Part shown: one piece after another, positions 11,601 to 23,394 of the stretch
How the letters are laid out: every line of letters begins with the position of its first letter
How positions within the stretch are numbered: position 1 is the stretch's first letter
Assembly: GCF_000226095.1 (NCBI RefSeq)
Contig: NC_016478.1
Span: 1,912,001 to 1,976,000, forward strand
Source of the DNA: Thermothelomyces thermophilus ATCC 42464
Lineage: Eukaryota; Ascomycota; Sordariomycetes; Sordariales; Chaetomiaceae
DNA length: 64,000 bases
Reading direction: 5' to 3'
Notes under the pieces: generated by a model
Seen by the model: the letters and a program-made list of their open reading frames with translations, nothing else
The model's database searches: none
Told to the model about the DNA's origin: nothing
Position numbers and translations under genes: made by a program

Positions 11601-13855
11601 GGGTCTGCGGAGCATACGGGAGGGGCTTCCAGAACAGCTATGCGGGTTGTTCGACCTACGGCCACGAGTAAGGCCGAGGAAAGTACAGATCCGTATCTTA
11701 CTGTAGATACCTAAACCAAGGGGAGGTTTGAGTTCTAGTGCTGATGAATGGCTCTAGACTTGACCTTAGGTGCCTGTGAACTACGAGCCGAGTGATGAGA
11801 CGAAGCTATGACGGTACCGGGTTTGGGTCGGGTAATCAAGGACAGAAACTAGCAACCCCAGGCACATGGGGTACATGCATATACAGAATGTATGATCCCA
11901 GATGATGATGGCGGGGCCTTGAATACCTGCTAGGTGAGATAGGCAGGTGGTACATAGGAGCAGGAGTTTTGTCTCTGCTCAATCACGTCCTGCCGAACAG
12001 CATTGGCGTATGTCGTGTCTACCTATAGACTCATTCTGCAAACTGCAACACCTTTTTTGAGATGCAGAATGCAGGAGTTGCTCTCTTCATGGTATTGACA
12101 TTTAGTATCCGATGCTTTTCTGAGGAAATGATGCTATGGGTGCATGTTCACAGGGCTCGTCACCGAGGTGACTAGTTCTGGAAGCCCTGGGATGTGAGAG
12201 GAGTTTCGAACAGTGCAGGTACTGCGCTGCCACCCCACTGTTGAAATGGAGGTGGGGCCTGGCCCCAATTCTTGTGCTCCTGGCTGCTGAGTGGGTGGAA
12301 GATGCAACCGGGCGCTTGAGGCCCATTAGACGTGTAAACTAAAAGGTGATGTTGCCGTGCGTCCCAATTGAAAGCTACTGTGCACCGCATCTACAAGTAT
12401 AATCAAGGCGTGGTCTTTCCAATGCCTTCTCTGCCTCCACCACATCTCCCTACCAAAGTGCACTAGTGCCCATCGCCGATTTCCGCTCTCCGCCCCTTGC
12501 ATCCCTTCCCGGCACTCTCTCTGCAGGAAACGGGTCTTGCATACCTTTCGCTAGGCCCACCCTGTCTGTGTGTTTGTCTCTCCACAGTTGATCCGGCGGG
12601 TCGACTGACGAGGGGGCGGAAGTCCGCACGACCTGCAGAGCTTTAGACGACCTTTACCTTGCCATTACGCAATCTGTCTGATTTTCGACGTTCCTCGAAT
12701 ATCACACATCCGATAGACGTTCCATTAAGAATCACCTGAGGTGATCGAGATTTGCACCTAGTTTGCCACAGCGTCAACGTATCGAGCGGGCGAGCTGCCT
12801 TGCCTTTGGTTAGCCTGACCGGCCTGACCAGGATCCAGCCACTAATCGAGCAGCGCGCCTCCCCAAGCTTTCCCCGCTCACACCTTGAACGGCACCCGAC
12901 CAGTGCGCGGGTGCGCTGGCCCAGCCCTCGCGCGCCTCCGTCCTCGAATCTCGACACCAATATCTTAGACTTCCTGCCCTCCTTCTCCTCCCCCCCTTCC
13001 CACTGTTGCTTTTCCTTTCCGTCCTTCAAGCCCCGCGACCAAGCGACGTCAAAGACGCGCACGTCAGAAGCGGCCAAAGGTTTCGTGTCATTCGAAACAC
13101 TGCAGCCGTTCTGTTAACGACACGCCATCCGCGATCGACCATTTGCCTCCCCCTCGACGGTTGAGCGGCTCGCGCCTGCAATGGGAGATCGCGATTAGCG
13201 CCGTCGCATTCTTCCCATCGACACGGCGCCCACCATAACTACCCATAACCGTCCAAGTCTCAATCGCCAACTGTCTACGCTTGTCGATACCGAGGTCGGG
13301 TACTCCTTGGTCCCTTCTTCAACCACTGGCCTCTTCGGCTGGTCGCCTCGTTTGGAAAAGTTGTAATCGATTTGCCTGGCCGGGGTGGCAGCGTCATCCG
13401 TGTCTGGAAATCGATCCGTTGCTGCTGTCCCTTCCCGCTCTCTCTCTCTCTCTCTCTCTCTCTTGCCCTCGCGCGCATTACGAACGACTCGACTGCAACC
13501 GAGAACGAGGAAACTAGATGTTTTGAGGTTAAAATACTGTCCGGATATAGACATAACAAAACGGCTCTTTTTGTAAGTGCTCTCTCCCCTCTCGTCCGAT
13601 CTTCGCACGCCACCTTCGCCGAACCTTTGTCTCTGTCTGTGAGAAGCACCCGCTTGTCTGTTGTTATGTCAATACCTGTGTTCTCAAGCGCATCTCAGAC
13701 GGTTCACCAGCACTTGGCGTACAGTTTCTGATGGAGTCCCACAGTTGCTTACCCTCCGTTTCGTGGTATTTGTTCGGTAATTCGGTAAATTCGCCGCCAT
13801 CGCCTAATTTCATCACTCGCCTTCGCCCTACTTTTTTTTTGCCCCAGCTAGAAAG
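8602..13855. other. Gene-poor stretch, about 5.2 kb
   Basis: I cannot support any protein-coding gene here. The longest open frames are short, show no domains and alternate strands. A 115-codon frame at 10119-10466 begins at TTG and has hydrophobic segments but no family resemblance. One exact TACGGAGTA copy lies at 9881, and GTAT/CACA-type short repeats lie at about 9370-9560. The last 1.2 kb before 13856 is pyrimidine-rich and is probably promoter and 5' UTR of the PSP1-domain gene. No tRNA or 5S rRNA signature was seen. Confidence 0.5.
13438..13463. repeat. (CT)13 microsatellite in the 5' flank of the PSP1 gene
   Basis: A CT dinucleotide run of about 26 bases lies 0.4 kb upstream of the PSP1-domain start codon. 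CT-rich upstream tracts are common near fungal transcription starts; a promoter role is an inference. Confidence 0.93.
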
Positions 13856-16631
13856 ATGAGCTCCGGAACAATCAAGCCTGGCGGTTCGTCAAAGCCAGCC
13901 CAGGGGACCATCCCCGCTGGTCCGCCGAGCAGTCAAACTATCCTTTTGGACAAGCTGAATAGGAGGTCCACGCCCGACTCCGAAGCACTGGCAAGCTCAG
14001 ATGACGAGCCTGAGAATCACCGCCAGGATAGCCATCCTCCCCCGGTACAGCCCCAGCAGCCGGTGCGCCGGTCATCCTGGTTGAACGATACCTCTCAGCA
14101 GTCACTACCCCGCCAGAGTCAGAGAAAAGGATCCTTCGCGAGCACCTCGATGTCTCCAACCAGCTCACACCCTGCCACTCCTTCCGGCGAGACAGGGGTT
14201 GCGGGTTGGGGTTCTCATACGGGCTCGGCTGGCGTTCTTGGGCGGACTCACTCGGGGACTGGTTCGTTCCCCTGGGGAACCGGTATTTGGAACAACGACA
14301 GAAAGGACCCTCCTTCCCGTCTGACGGAGGTCTTACCTTCGCCCACGTCCACAGTTGCGCCAGGAGGTTCAAGCAGCTCGTTCTTTGGCGATAACAGTTT
14401 GACACAAACCTCACCCGCACAGCGAGACGCTCCCAGCTCACAGATCCCGTTTGCGATCCCACTTCATCCGACACCAAAAACGTACCGGTCTCAGTCATAC
14501 TCGGTGGGTCAGCTTGAACCCGAAGCTATTGGTACGAGTATGGCTCCGCCGTCGTCGATCTTGGGGAATCGTCGTACGATGGGACATCCGGGCCTCCAAC
14601 ACCGGCCGTCCCGACCTAGTATGCTGAGCGAGATGTCAAATGACGGCAGTTTGCTGGGCAAAGTGAACGAGGACGACGACGACGCCAGTAGCGGGTCCAT
14701 GCATGGAAGCCAACATCAGGACGCAGCGAAAACCATAGAGATGCTCACGCGAGAGAACATGTTGTTGCGCCAACAGCAGCAGTATCAAAACGCACGGCTT
14801 CGTCCTCGAGCCTCCACCGCAAGTGCTTTTGGCCTAAGCTCGTCTTATCTGCAAGAGACGGTGCCCGAAGAATCGGACTACGCGGTCGATGAGCATGACG
14901 AACTGAACGACGGCTCTGACGCGGCAACCCGGAGGGGCCCTGCCCGGAGAATGAGCGAGTATGGGGTCGGCCCGTACAAGACTCCGTATTTGGTTGAGAA
15001 CCGGAAGTTGGAGAACGTTAAGAAGGCGTTTTGGCAGAGCTCTTTGGGTTTTGGTGGCCTGGGAGATATTTCTCAGAGCCGGCGCCACTCCTTCGCTGAT
15101 GTGCCGACCCGGCAAGCGTCGATCAGCTCCATCGGAGACACTGTTCAAGCGCATGAGCCGGCGGGCCAGGATCTTGCTCATGCCCACGACTATCCCGCCG
15201 CCTTCTCTGATAACCACAGCTACTCCGTCAACAATCAGGGTAAGGATACACCCTTGAGCAATGACATAAGCAGCGTTCTAATGGTGATGGCAGTCTCGCC
15301 CTACTTTGCCGGCGCCGCTGGTCTCGGGGGTGCCCAGCAAGGACACCCCCAAGCCGCCTATAGCAACCACCTGCCCTCTCCTTACACCGGGATGCCTGGC
15401 TCCTATTCCCACCGGCCTGCTTCGCCTCATCGCGGCATGTATGGTATGGCGCAGCCGCGTCATAACCAGCCCCTCCACATCGTCCTGTTCAAGTGTGCAA
15501 GGGCCGATGTCTTCTACATCCAAGAGGGTACCGGTCTCACTGTCAAGCCGGGCGACCTTGTGATCGTTGAAGCCGACCGCGGCACCGACTTGGGCACCGT
15601 CGCACGGGATAATGTTGACTGGCAAACCGCAAAAGAGCTCAAGGAGCACTACGCCGAGGAGCAGTACCGGTGGCTTATGATGTACTCCCAGAATGCTGCC
15701 GCGGCGCACGAAGGCGCTGGAGCTGGTCTCATGGCGGCTTCAAACGGCCTCCAGGGTAGTGCTATCGGAGGGATGGGTCCCCCGAGCCAGCATCACCACA
15801 TACAAGAGCCTGGATCGGGGGAGCTGAAGCCCAAGTTGATCAAGCGCCTTGCACAAAGTCACGAGATCCATGCTCTGCGGGAAAAAGAGGGCAATGAGGC
15901 AAAGGCTAAGCGGGTCTGCCAACAAAAGGTCAAAGAGCACGGTCTGAACATGGAAATCCTCGATGCCGAGTTCCAGATGTGAGTTGCTCCTGAACATTTC
16001 TCTCTCGAGAATTGCTCCGATACTGACTCTTCGCAGGGATTGGAAAAAGCTCACCTTCTACTACTTCGCCGACACGTACATCAACTTCAATTCACTTGTC
16101 ACCGACCTCTTCAAAATTTACAAGACACGCATTTGGATGTCGGCTATCAACCCGGCATCGTTTGCCAGTCCTACTCTCGGGCTGCAGGCTCCCAGCGGCG
16201 TCGGACCTGGGGCTGTGGTGCCGCGGTCTAGCGCACCCCCGAGACAGCAGGAGCACCAGCAGGAGTCACAACTTGCTTACTCTGGCTCCGGCCAGTCGGG
16301 CCGAGGCGCGCCGCCATCCTTTGCAACACAATTCAATGCGGACCGTGCGGTGGTTGCAGGGTCGAACTATCCCGCGAGCAACTACCCCTATCACCCTTAC
16401 GGTGCCTTTGCCAACACCGGGCGGGCGGGAGCCGGGCCCTATGCCACTGGTGTGATGCAGGGGCTCGACACCTTTGGCGCCTACCCTCAGGCAGGAGATT
16501 TCGCTGCTCGTGGACGTTATCCTAGTCCACAATCTGCCACCGGCTCCCAGCACGATCAGGCCGTTTCCCCTCTCGGATCACAAGCTGACTTGCTTGGGTC
16601 ATTCCAAGGCCTGTCGCTGAACTCGCGCTAA
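13856..16631 (+). CDS. PSP1 C-terminal-domain protein
   Basis: Exons 13856-15978 and 16037-16631 flank a 58-bp intron (donor GTGAGT, acceptor GCAG) that splits the Met codon in FQM-DWKK. The product is 905 residues. The first 500 residues are Ser/Pro/Gln-rich and probably disordered, with an acidic run DEDDDDAS-like near residue 280 and a Gln run near 308. The PSP1 C-terminal domain begins near residue 535 (LHIVLFKCARADVFYI, then KPGDLVIVEADRGTDLGTV) and ends near residue 740 with KLTFYYFADTYINFNSLV. Yeast PSP1 is a multicopy suppressor of DNA polymerase alpha mutants and is associated with cytoplasmic RNA granules; the molecular function is not settled. A Gly/Tyr/Pro-rich tail follows the domain. 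A second intron at 15240-15293 is possible (54 nt, in frame) and would shorten the protein by 18 residues. Confidence 0.88.
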
Positions 16632-17988
16632 ATAAAAAAAAAAATACAAGAACAAAAAGCAGAAATACCATGCATCGCACTGGTGGGACGTCCTCTCTAT
16701 TTTCCTTCTTAGACGCCAGGGCCGTGCAAATGCACCAAGCTCTCCCGTCCGGAGCACCATACAAACAAGAAAAAAGAGTAATGCACGAAAAACTGACGGT
16801 AACGGCCGAATCATCTAACGTAACGAGACTATGGGACATGTTGATACCACCAGTTCAGTTGCTGCAGAAGCCGGGCATCCCCTCTTAAGGAGCCGGTCAG
16901 CTTTTGGCTTGCGAGCGCCGATGGAACAACGGTTTCGCCACGGGTATTGTTTTCTCCTTTTTTTTTTTTTCGAATGTTCTCCGCTATGAGTTCAGTCCTC
17001 ACGGCTAAAGACGGCTTCCCTGTTCACCTTGATGCTCTTTGCTCCGCTTTTAATATCGCGAGATTGGCTGGGGATGAGAATAAGACATGTTCTTCCTTTT
17101 CTCCTATTCTCTCTCCATCTATACTTTGAGTTCTTTTTCTTCTTGCTTTTTTTCTATCTCCCCCAAGCCTTGCGACATTGTCGCCGATTGTTACCTCTCA
17201 CGAGCCGAAAGACTATTTCTTCTTCTCACCATAGACGAGGACACCCACAGACAGACGGGGCTTGGGATATCCTTGCAGCGGGCATTGTGTATTTCTTTCA
17301 GAGACGGGCTACAAGACAATGGCAGGTTCAATTTTCACTTGGCTAGGAATGGAATTCCTGTACAGAGCATATAATTGAGACCTGGCTTTTGGTTCACTTG
17401 TCTAGTGCAACCTGTGTAAGCTGGCCTTGAATGATTAGATGCCCTTTTTTCTTTTCTTTCTTTTTTTTTCTGATGTAGTCGTAGGCCTAGAGGACAAAAC
17501 ATTCGAAGCCAACTGAGCGTTCGGTTCTATTTATCTCATCCATGCGGCCAATCTTCCTCTTGCTGTTACGTTTCTAAGGGCATCCAACCATAGCAATGCT
17601 CAACAGAGTTGGTCAATGGATAACCTTGTAACCCCTCCCTGCTTCCGGCTACCACGATGCTCTCGAGGTTAGCCATCTGAGTTGCTCCTTCCTGGGGGTT
17701 ATTGTCTGTCAAAAGGAAGGCACAGCGGACGTGACCCGTTGAGTTTGGCCTCAGGAGAGCCGTCTGGTCTGTTGCCCAAGTTTTCAGGCTTTTCTAACCG
17801 TTGAGATGTTCCAGAGGTAGCCTGCGCACTTCACAGACCCTCTCTCTCCTCCGCATCTAATGTTTCATGTTGCTGTGTTGTCTAGTCAGGCCCAGCCTCC
17901 ACCTGCCGCTGTTATCTAAGCACTCATCACAAGGTCGATTCTGTTCCTACAGATTGTTGGTGGATTGTTCTTCTCAAATCGACCGTAC
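16632..17988. other. Intergenic region between PSP1 gene and next plus-strand gene
   Basis: The first part is A/T-rich with short A runs and suits a 3' UTR. About 16960-17170 and 17440-17480 are strongly T/C-rich. Open frames there are only pyrimidine-tract translations rich in Phe/Leu. I see no gene. Confidence 0.55.
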
Positions 17989-19061
17989 ATGCCGCCGAAA
18001 CGAACGGCTAAAGATTGCGCCCCCCGGGGTCGACAGGCTCTATCCCGAACACGGTCGGCTCGTACTTCCAAGACGACGCCCGTTACGGACGCCAATGATA
18101 GTGATGCTTTGTCCATGAGGCCAGCGAAGAGAGCTCGTGGAGCCGCCTCGCGCGTGACCAAACGAGATGAAGATGACGATAACTTGGATAACTGGGGCAG
18201 GTACGTACATACCAGCCACTATTGTACCTCGTTCTTAGACGTCTCTGACCTGCGTGAGAAGAGCATCGTCTAAGCCGTCTACCATCGAGGAGCACTTGAT
18301 GGACCAAAATGACAAGTCAAAGGAGTTTATCCAGGGCTTCAAAGAGCAAGTGGCCGGAGTCAGACAGCGAACACACAACGCACTGGCCAAACTCAAGCAG
18401 GATTTGTGCGTACTAGACCCTTAACGGAGTCACCCTCTTGCATATCGCATCTGCTACAGTACATGGACAAGGCAGCGGTTGACACTTGATTCTTTGCCGA
18501 AGTAGAGCCCAAACATGCAGCGACAATGGCAAGTCCACAGACCTCTCCTTGTATAGCACCCAGCTGGAGACCATCAGCGCTGCCGCGCAGTCCACAACTC
18601 CCTCCACCAAGGACAACCCGCTCTTCGAGCAGACCCAGCACCTCCTGCGCCTCAGCCGCGCGGTGCTCGCGTGCCACCGCACCGCCGACCGCGACTCGCG
18701 CACACACCAGGAGTTGCTGGCGTTGCCACGTGAGATGTGGAAGCAGGACGAGGAGGGCATGCGGAAACTGCTGAGTTATGGGAAAACATTTGGTGAGAAG
18801 GCTGTGGAGGGGTGGATCACGCCACATTGTACTGTCGGGGTTGGAGACGGAGTGGGGGAGGAGCAGAGCGATGGGGCTGTTGACGAGAACGGTGAGGAGG
18901 GGTTGAGTGAGGCAGAGAATCTGGCGAGGGGTTTGTTTGAGTGGAGGAGACGGGGACGGGGGTTGTCGAGGGAAGGGGAGGAGAGCTGGGGTGTGGCTGC
19001 GCGAAAGCAAATGGTCGCGCTGGCTGGCGTTGTGAGGACGTTGCCTTCGAGTAAGGGGTGA
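17989..19061 (+). CDS. Unrecognised basic protein, three exons
   Basis: The model is 17989-18200, 18262-18405 and 18506-19061, giving 303 residues. Intron 1 starts GTACGT and has a CTGAC branch point followed by adjacent possible acceptors GAG (18256-18258) and AAG (18259-18261). Both keep the frame and differ by one Arg. Intron 2 is 100 bp (GTGCGT...GTAG). Residues 1-65 are Lys/Arg/Ser/Thr-rich, start MPPKRTAK and include PAKRARG, which looks like a nuclear localisation signal. The middle (STIEEHLMDQNDKSKEFIQ onward) is probably helical and may form a coiled coil. The C-terminal half has FEQTQHLLRLSRAVLACHR and LALPREMWKQDEEGMRKLL, followed by acidic low complexity. A nuclear or chromosomal protein is a guess from composition only. 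Confidence 0.66.
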
Positions 19062-19496
19062 TGACGGTATTGGGTTTGACTAGTGCTAAGTCAGGGCGGG
19101 AATCACTCGAGGCGCTGGGTTGCTTGGTAAAATTCCGCTCCGGACTCCGAGGCCTTTACAACGATCACGGCAAAAGGAGGGACAAACGGCAAAACTTCAA
19201 TTGGAACCGAAGTGCTTGACAGGGGTTTCAGGCTGGCAGTTGGCGACCTTTTCAGGCTCCCAATTATACGAGAAGCTCTCTTTGCCTGAGTAGCTTTAAT
19301 CCCAACTACCGTCTTTCAATCGCCTATAAGTTCTGCCTACTACGGAGAATCTCCCTACTTGTACATACATATATATACTCTTTAGTACGGAGTAAGTAAT
19401 CCGTACAGATCAGTTACGGCAAATGCGTCGTGGAGTTGTGGAGTTAATTCTGTGGGGCTCGGACCACCACGCTAATCAAAACAGGCTTAGCTCCAC

Positions 19497-19514
19497 AGCC
19501 CTTCGGTTAGGGCT
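19497..19514. promoter_or_regulatory. Inverted repeat AGCCCT-N6-AGGGCT upstream of eL15
   Basis: Perfect 6-bp arms AGCCCT (19497-19502) and AGGGCT (19509-19514) flank TCGGTT, 230 bp before the eL15 start codon. CCCTA-type boxes occur in ribosomal-protein promoters of several fungi (for example the HomolE box of fission yeast), so a promoter element is plausible. It could also be a hairpin in the 5' UTR. Only the repeat itself is observed. Confidence 0.35.
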
Positions 19515-19743
19515 TTCGCTTTTGCACAATCGCAGCGTTTCTCGAAATTTTGCTCTTCGACCCTCACGAACTTGGCGAATTCCAGCGATACTAACAACAG
19601 GAATTCGAGGCTGGTGCGTATATCCCGCTTTTCGATTGCACGACGACGACCACCGAACCCGTCCAGTTTACTTCAGCCTCGAATTTTACACTGCCCATAT
19701 TTGTTGGCGACGAGGTGCTGACCTGGGAGTTTGCACAGACAAG

Positions 19744-20631
19744 ATGGGTGCCCTCAAGTACCTCGAGGAGCTGTCGAAGAAGAAGCAGTCCGATGTGGTC
19801 CGCTTCCTTCTCCGCGTCCGCTGCTGGGAGGTCAGTCAGTTAACGCACCCTCGAGATTGTGGACGGAGTGCTCGCCGTGGTTTTGTCGACGATGCTCTCG
19901 AAGCTCGATTCTCACCGATTCGGGGATCCTCGCCGACGGAAAACCACGAGCTCGCCCCGTTCTTGCTATACACTCGTTGAACATTTGCTGAGAGTGCATC
20001 AATATAGCTCCGCCAGTTGAACGTCATCCACCGTGCCTCGAGGCCCAGCCGCCCCGACAAGGCCCGCCGCCTCGGCTACAAGGCCAAGCAGGGCTATGTC
20101 ATCTACCGCGTGCGTGTCCGCCGCGGTGGCCGCAAGCGCCCTGCCCCCAAGGGTGCCACTTATGGTGAGGACTCTCCAACCGCCACATGCGCTGGGCTGT
20201 GCGCAATGATTGCGCGTGGGGACGATGTGAACGGATATGGCTGACTCGATATTCCGTAAATAGGCAAGCCCACGAACCAGGGTATCAACCAGCTCAAGTA
20301 CCAGCGCTCGCTTAAGGCTACCGCCGAGGAGCGTGTCGGTCGCCGCTGCGCCAACCTCCGTGTCCTGAACTCCTACTGGATCAACCAGGACTCTACCTAC
20401 AAGTACTACGAGGTTATTCTGGTCGACCCCCAGCACAAGGCGATCCGCCGCGACCCCCGCATCAACTGGATCGTCAACCCCGTCCACAAGCACCGCGAGG
20501 CCCGCGGCCTTACCTCCACCGGCAAGAAGTCGCGCGGTCTCAACAAGGGCCACCGCTACAACAAGACCCGCGCTGGCCGCAGAAAGACCTGGAAGCGCCA
20601 CAACACTCTGTCCCTGTGGCGCTACCGGTAA
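19744..20631 (+). CDS. rpl15: 60S ribosomal protein eL15
   Basis: Three exons, 19744-19830, 20008-20164 and 20264-20631, encode 203 residues, the usual length for eL15. Intron 1 (177 bp, GTCAGT...ATAG) interrupts after RVRCWE; intron 2 (99 bp, GTGAGG...ATAG) splits the Gly codon of ATYGKPTNQG. The sequence begins [10 protein letters not shown] and continues [19 protein letters not shown], then [20 protein letters not shown], and ends TLSLWRYR, all hallmarks of eL15. The protein is a structural component of the large ribosomal subunit. As with many ribosomal-protein genes, coding exons use C-ending codons heavily. Intron 1 was inspected for an embedded snoRNA; no convincing C/D box pair was seen. 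An upstream 5' UTR intron cannot be ruled out. Confidence 0.97.
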
Positions 20632-23229
20632 ACGTCTCGACGGAGACGGCCGTGATTACCGATCTGGCGTCTCGGACGGTGTTTCGGCTTTGGTTCTTCT
20701 GTTTCGTGTTGTGGAGTGGCATCTGGGACAGGCTGGCTCGCATGAGGAGTACGACGAAGCCAAGCAGCGTCATGTTGACGTTCGGCAGCAGTGGAATGGG
20801 GCATTCGGTTTAGCTGAGCAAAAAAGGAATGGACAGGTGCCCTGTGAGGTGCTCATGATAATTGTCCGCAATCTCTGCGTTTATGAATGGCATTGTGATT
20901 CCCCGGCTTGGGAGTTGGGTTTGCTTTCTCCTATGCTTTCGTCTCCCGCCCGGTGCTTTCTCGTCTTTGGCGGCCTCGCGACTTTGCCATGGTTTTGAAA
21001 ACCTTTACTGCGTCTCTCCTCCCATCCCTAGCTTTCCTGGAAAGCGTTTCTCCGCTGCCTCTTCTCAACATCATCATGCTCCCGCAACCCTAGCCGTGAC
21101 AGCTTGACGATTGCTGTTGAGGCCTCGTTACCTCATTGGCTTTACATGGCCCCAGCGATCTGCTCGACCTCGCCCAGACTCCCTCTGCCTGTCTTTGTAG
21201 AAAGAGTGGCGCCTCCTGGTGACTTGACATTTATTTTTTCTCCGCGACAACACAGGGTGGGCACCAGTGTCGCAGATCATGATACTTATTCATGCAACCC
21301 TGTCGTAATGAAAACTGCTGCGGCGACGAGAACACTTGTGGAATGGGAACGTTTACCTCACGCCCTCGAGCGGCCGGCCAAGACATTTATTCTTATATCT
21401 ATCTCATGGCACTGGCACCTTGTCCTGGTCTAACCCGACCTGTAATGTTCATATATATATATAGATAGAGTCCGAAATTTGCACAAGTGATGCAAGGTGG
21501 ATTTGGACGCTGCATTGGTGTAGGTAGCGACTTCGGGTTCATGGCGCGATGGAGCATAGACGAGGCTCGCATTCAGCCGTATGACTCGGCCACCGCGCTC
21601 GCTCAATTGTGAATCCCGTGAGTGTGCCTGGGGGAGGGCGCTGATGGTCTTTTACTCATGCTGAACTCTGCTCCGTGGCGGCGAGGGCAAGATAAGACGG
21701 AGAAGAAAAAAATAGAGACTAGCGGCATATCGAGACGCCATGATCCGCAGTGCGAAGAAAACGTGCGCCGTCTGCAGTGTTTCCAACAAAAAGCAACTCG
21801 TGTCAAGTTGTCTCTGCAAGGTCACCGAAGAGAGCTACAGCAGGCCACGTCACGGGCAAGGAGGCGTATTAGAAATGCAAGTTCTCGTTTGCGTAAATCT
21901 CTCTAAATACAGGCAGACCAAGGGAGCAACCCAACACAGAACCAGCCAGCCATAGTCGAGTGCATAGCTGCTGGGTGGTGGTATGGTGCAGCGTCAAAGC
22001 TCCGTGACTATAGCCTCATACCGTCGATTTCCTTCCGAGACACCTAGATGGCCCAGCCATGCAAGGCCAGGAATTTGGACGAAGGCTGGCTCCCGAACTT
22101 AGATCGAGGGTTTGAAGTAGAGTGGCCGCCCGTGAGCGAGGCCAGGGCAAGCACCGAAGAAAGCAAAGAAGAGTAATCCATCGAAAGCCGGATGCTGTCA
22201 AGACTGGCGTCTCATGGAACAGCATGGACAGTGTAGAAGAGAACGCCGAGAACCAAGTATGAGAACGCAGAAGAAAACCGTAAATGCTCATCAGTTGATG
22301 AGCAGGTCGCAACGGTGGCCTGTCAGGTTTCCTCAACTTGCCCCTGGAACCCGAGAACGAAACCCTGGGCGAAGCCCAAGCCCTCAGGGTTGCCTTCGTT
22401 GTAGGGCCCATTGGCACCCAAGATCCGGTTGTAGTGGCCCAAGGATAGTGCTTGTTGCTTCGGTGATGGAGATCCCTTGGGATCGGAGGGGTTGGACAGT
22501 GACCGAGAACCCCGGTACCCGAGCGCCGATGAATGAGAAATAGGCAATGTGTAGCCGGGACAAGAAAAAAAAAGAAAAACGACTCCATAGCGTGCCAAAA
22601 TACAACGAGAACTTCTCGCCAGGGAAGCCAACGAAAGCCCCGTATTCCGAAGGTCAGACCATCTGCAATATCTGGTCGAAGTGATGACGGATGCAGATGG
22701 CGTGAATAGGTGGGAGAGATTTTCGCTGAGACCGAGGCGAAGAAGTTGTGCGAGAGAGGATCGAAAATTCGAAGTCGAAGCCAATTGAGAACCGGATAAA
22801 AAAAAGGGGGGGGGGGGACCGAAGGGCGAAATGACAGGAAGGGAAGAACCAGTAGATGGATTACGCTCCAAAACGCTCTATGCCGTCGCGAGTGACTTGT
22901 ACCTGTCGAGCGGATAGTGTACAACAAAGCGGGCCTCCCCGAGACAAGAGCCATAAATCTCGGGAAGGTGCTTAAGCTCGATTGGTTATTGTTCGTCGTC
23001 GCCCAGTGAAGAACCGTGTCGCATCGTGAGGAAAACGGAAATACCGTGCCAGTCATCGCTAGTGGAAACAGTGAGAAGAGGAAACGGTCATGACGGTCAT
23101 AGCATGTTGATGATGCCTTTTCGTAGCTAATGTAGCAAGGGAGGGAGAAGCCGCAAAAAAATGCGGATGACCAAGCCCAAGTCTCATCGCTTCGTGTAAG
23201 CCGCGTGGGCCGCACAGCGATGGCAACGA
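20632..23229. other. Convergent intergenic region between eL15 and the Puf gene
   Basis: About 2.6 kb lies between convergent genes. The left part is the presumed eL15 3' UTR. From 22016 to 23239 the minus strand holds a 407-codon open frame, continuous with the 3' flank of the Puf gene but in a different frame from its coding sequence. A second minus-strand frame (22871-22323) ends in coding-like text. No family is recognised. An A8G12 homopolymer junction lies near 22799-22818. Confidence 0.5.
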
Positions 23230-23320
23230 TCAGACCCATTGAGGCTCGCCATTCTCAGCATTTCCAACGGGATTATACTGAGGCTGGAACTGCTGCGGGC
23301 GCTGCTGCTGCTGCTGCTGA

Positions 23321-23355
<35 letters not shown>

Positions 23356-23362
23356 CTTTTGT

Positions 23363-23394
<32 letters not shown>

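Noticed and set aside
16947-17374. Phe/Leu-rich frames as membrane proteins
   Set aside because: They arise from a T/C-rich tract downstream of the PSP1 gene.
19831-20007. snoRNA inside intron 1 of eL15
   Set aside because: Ribosomal-protein introns often host snoRNAs, but I could not find a paired C box and D box with terminal stem.
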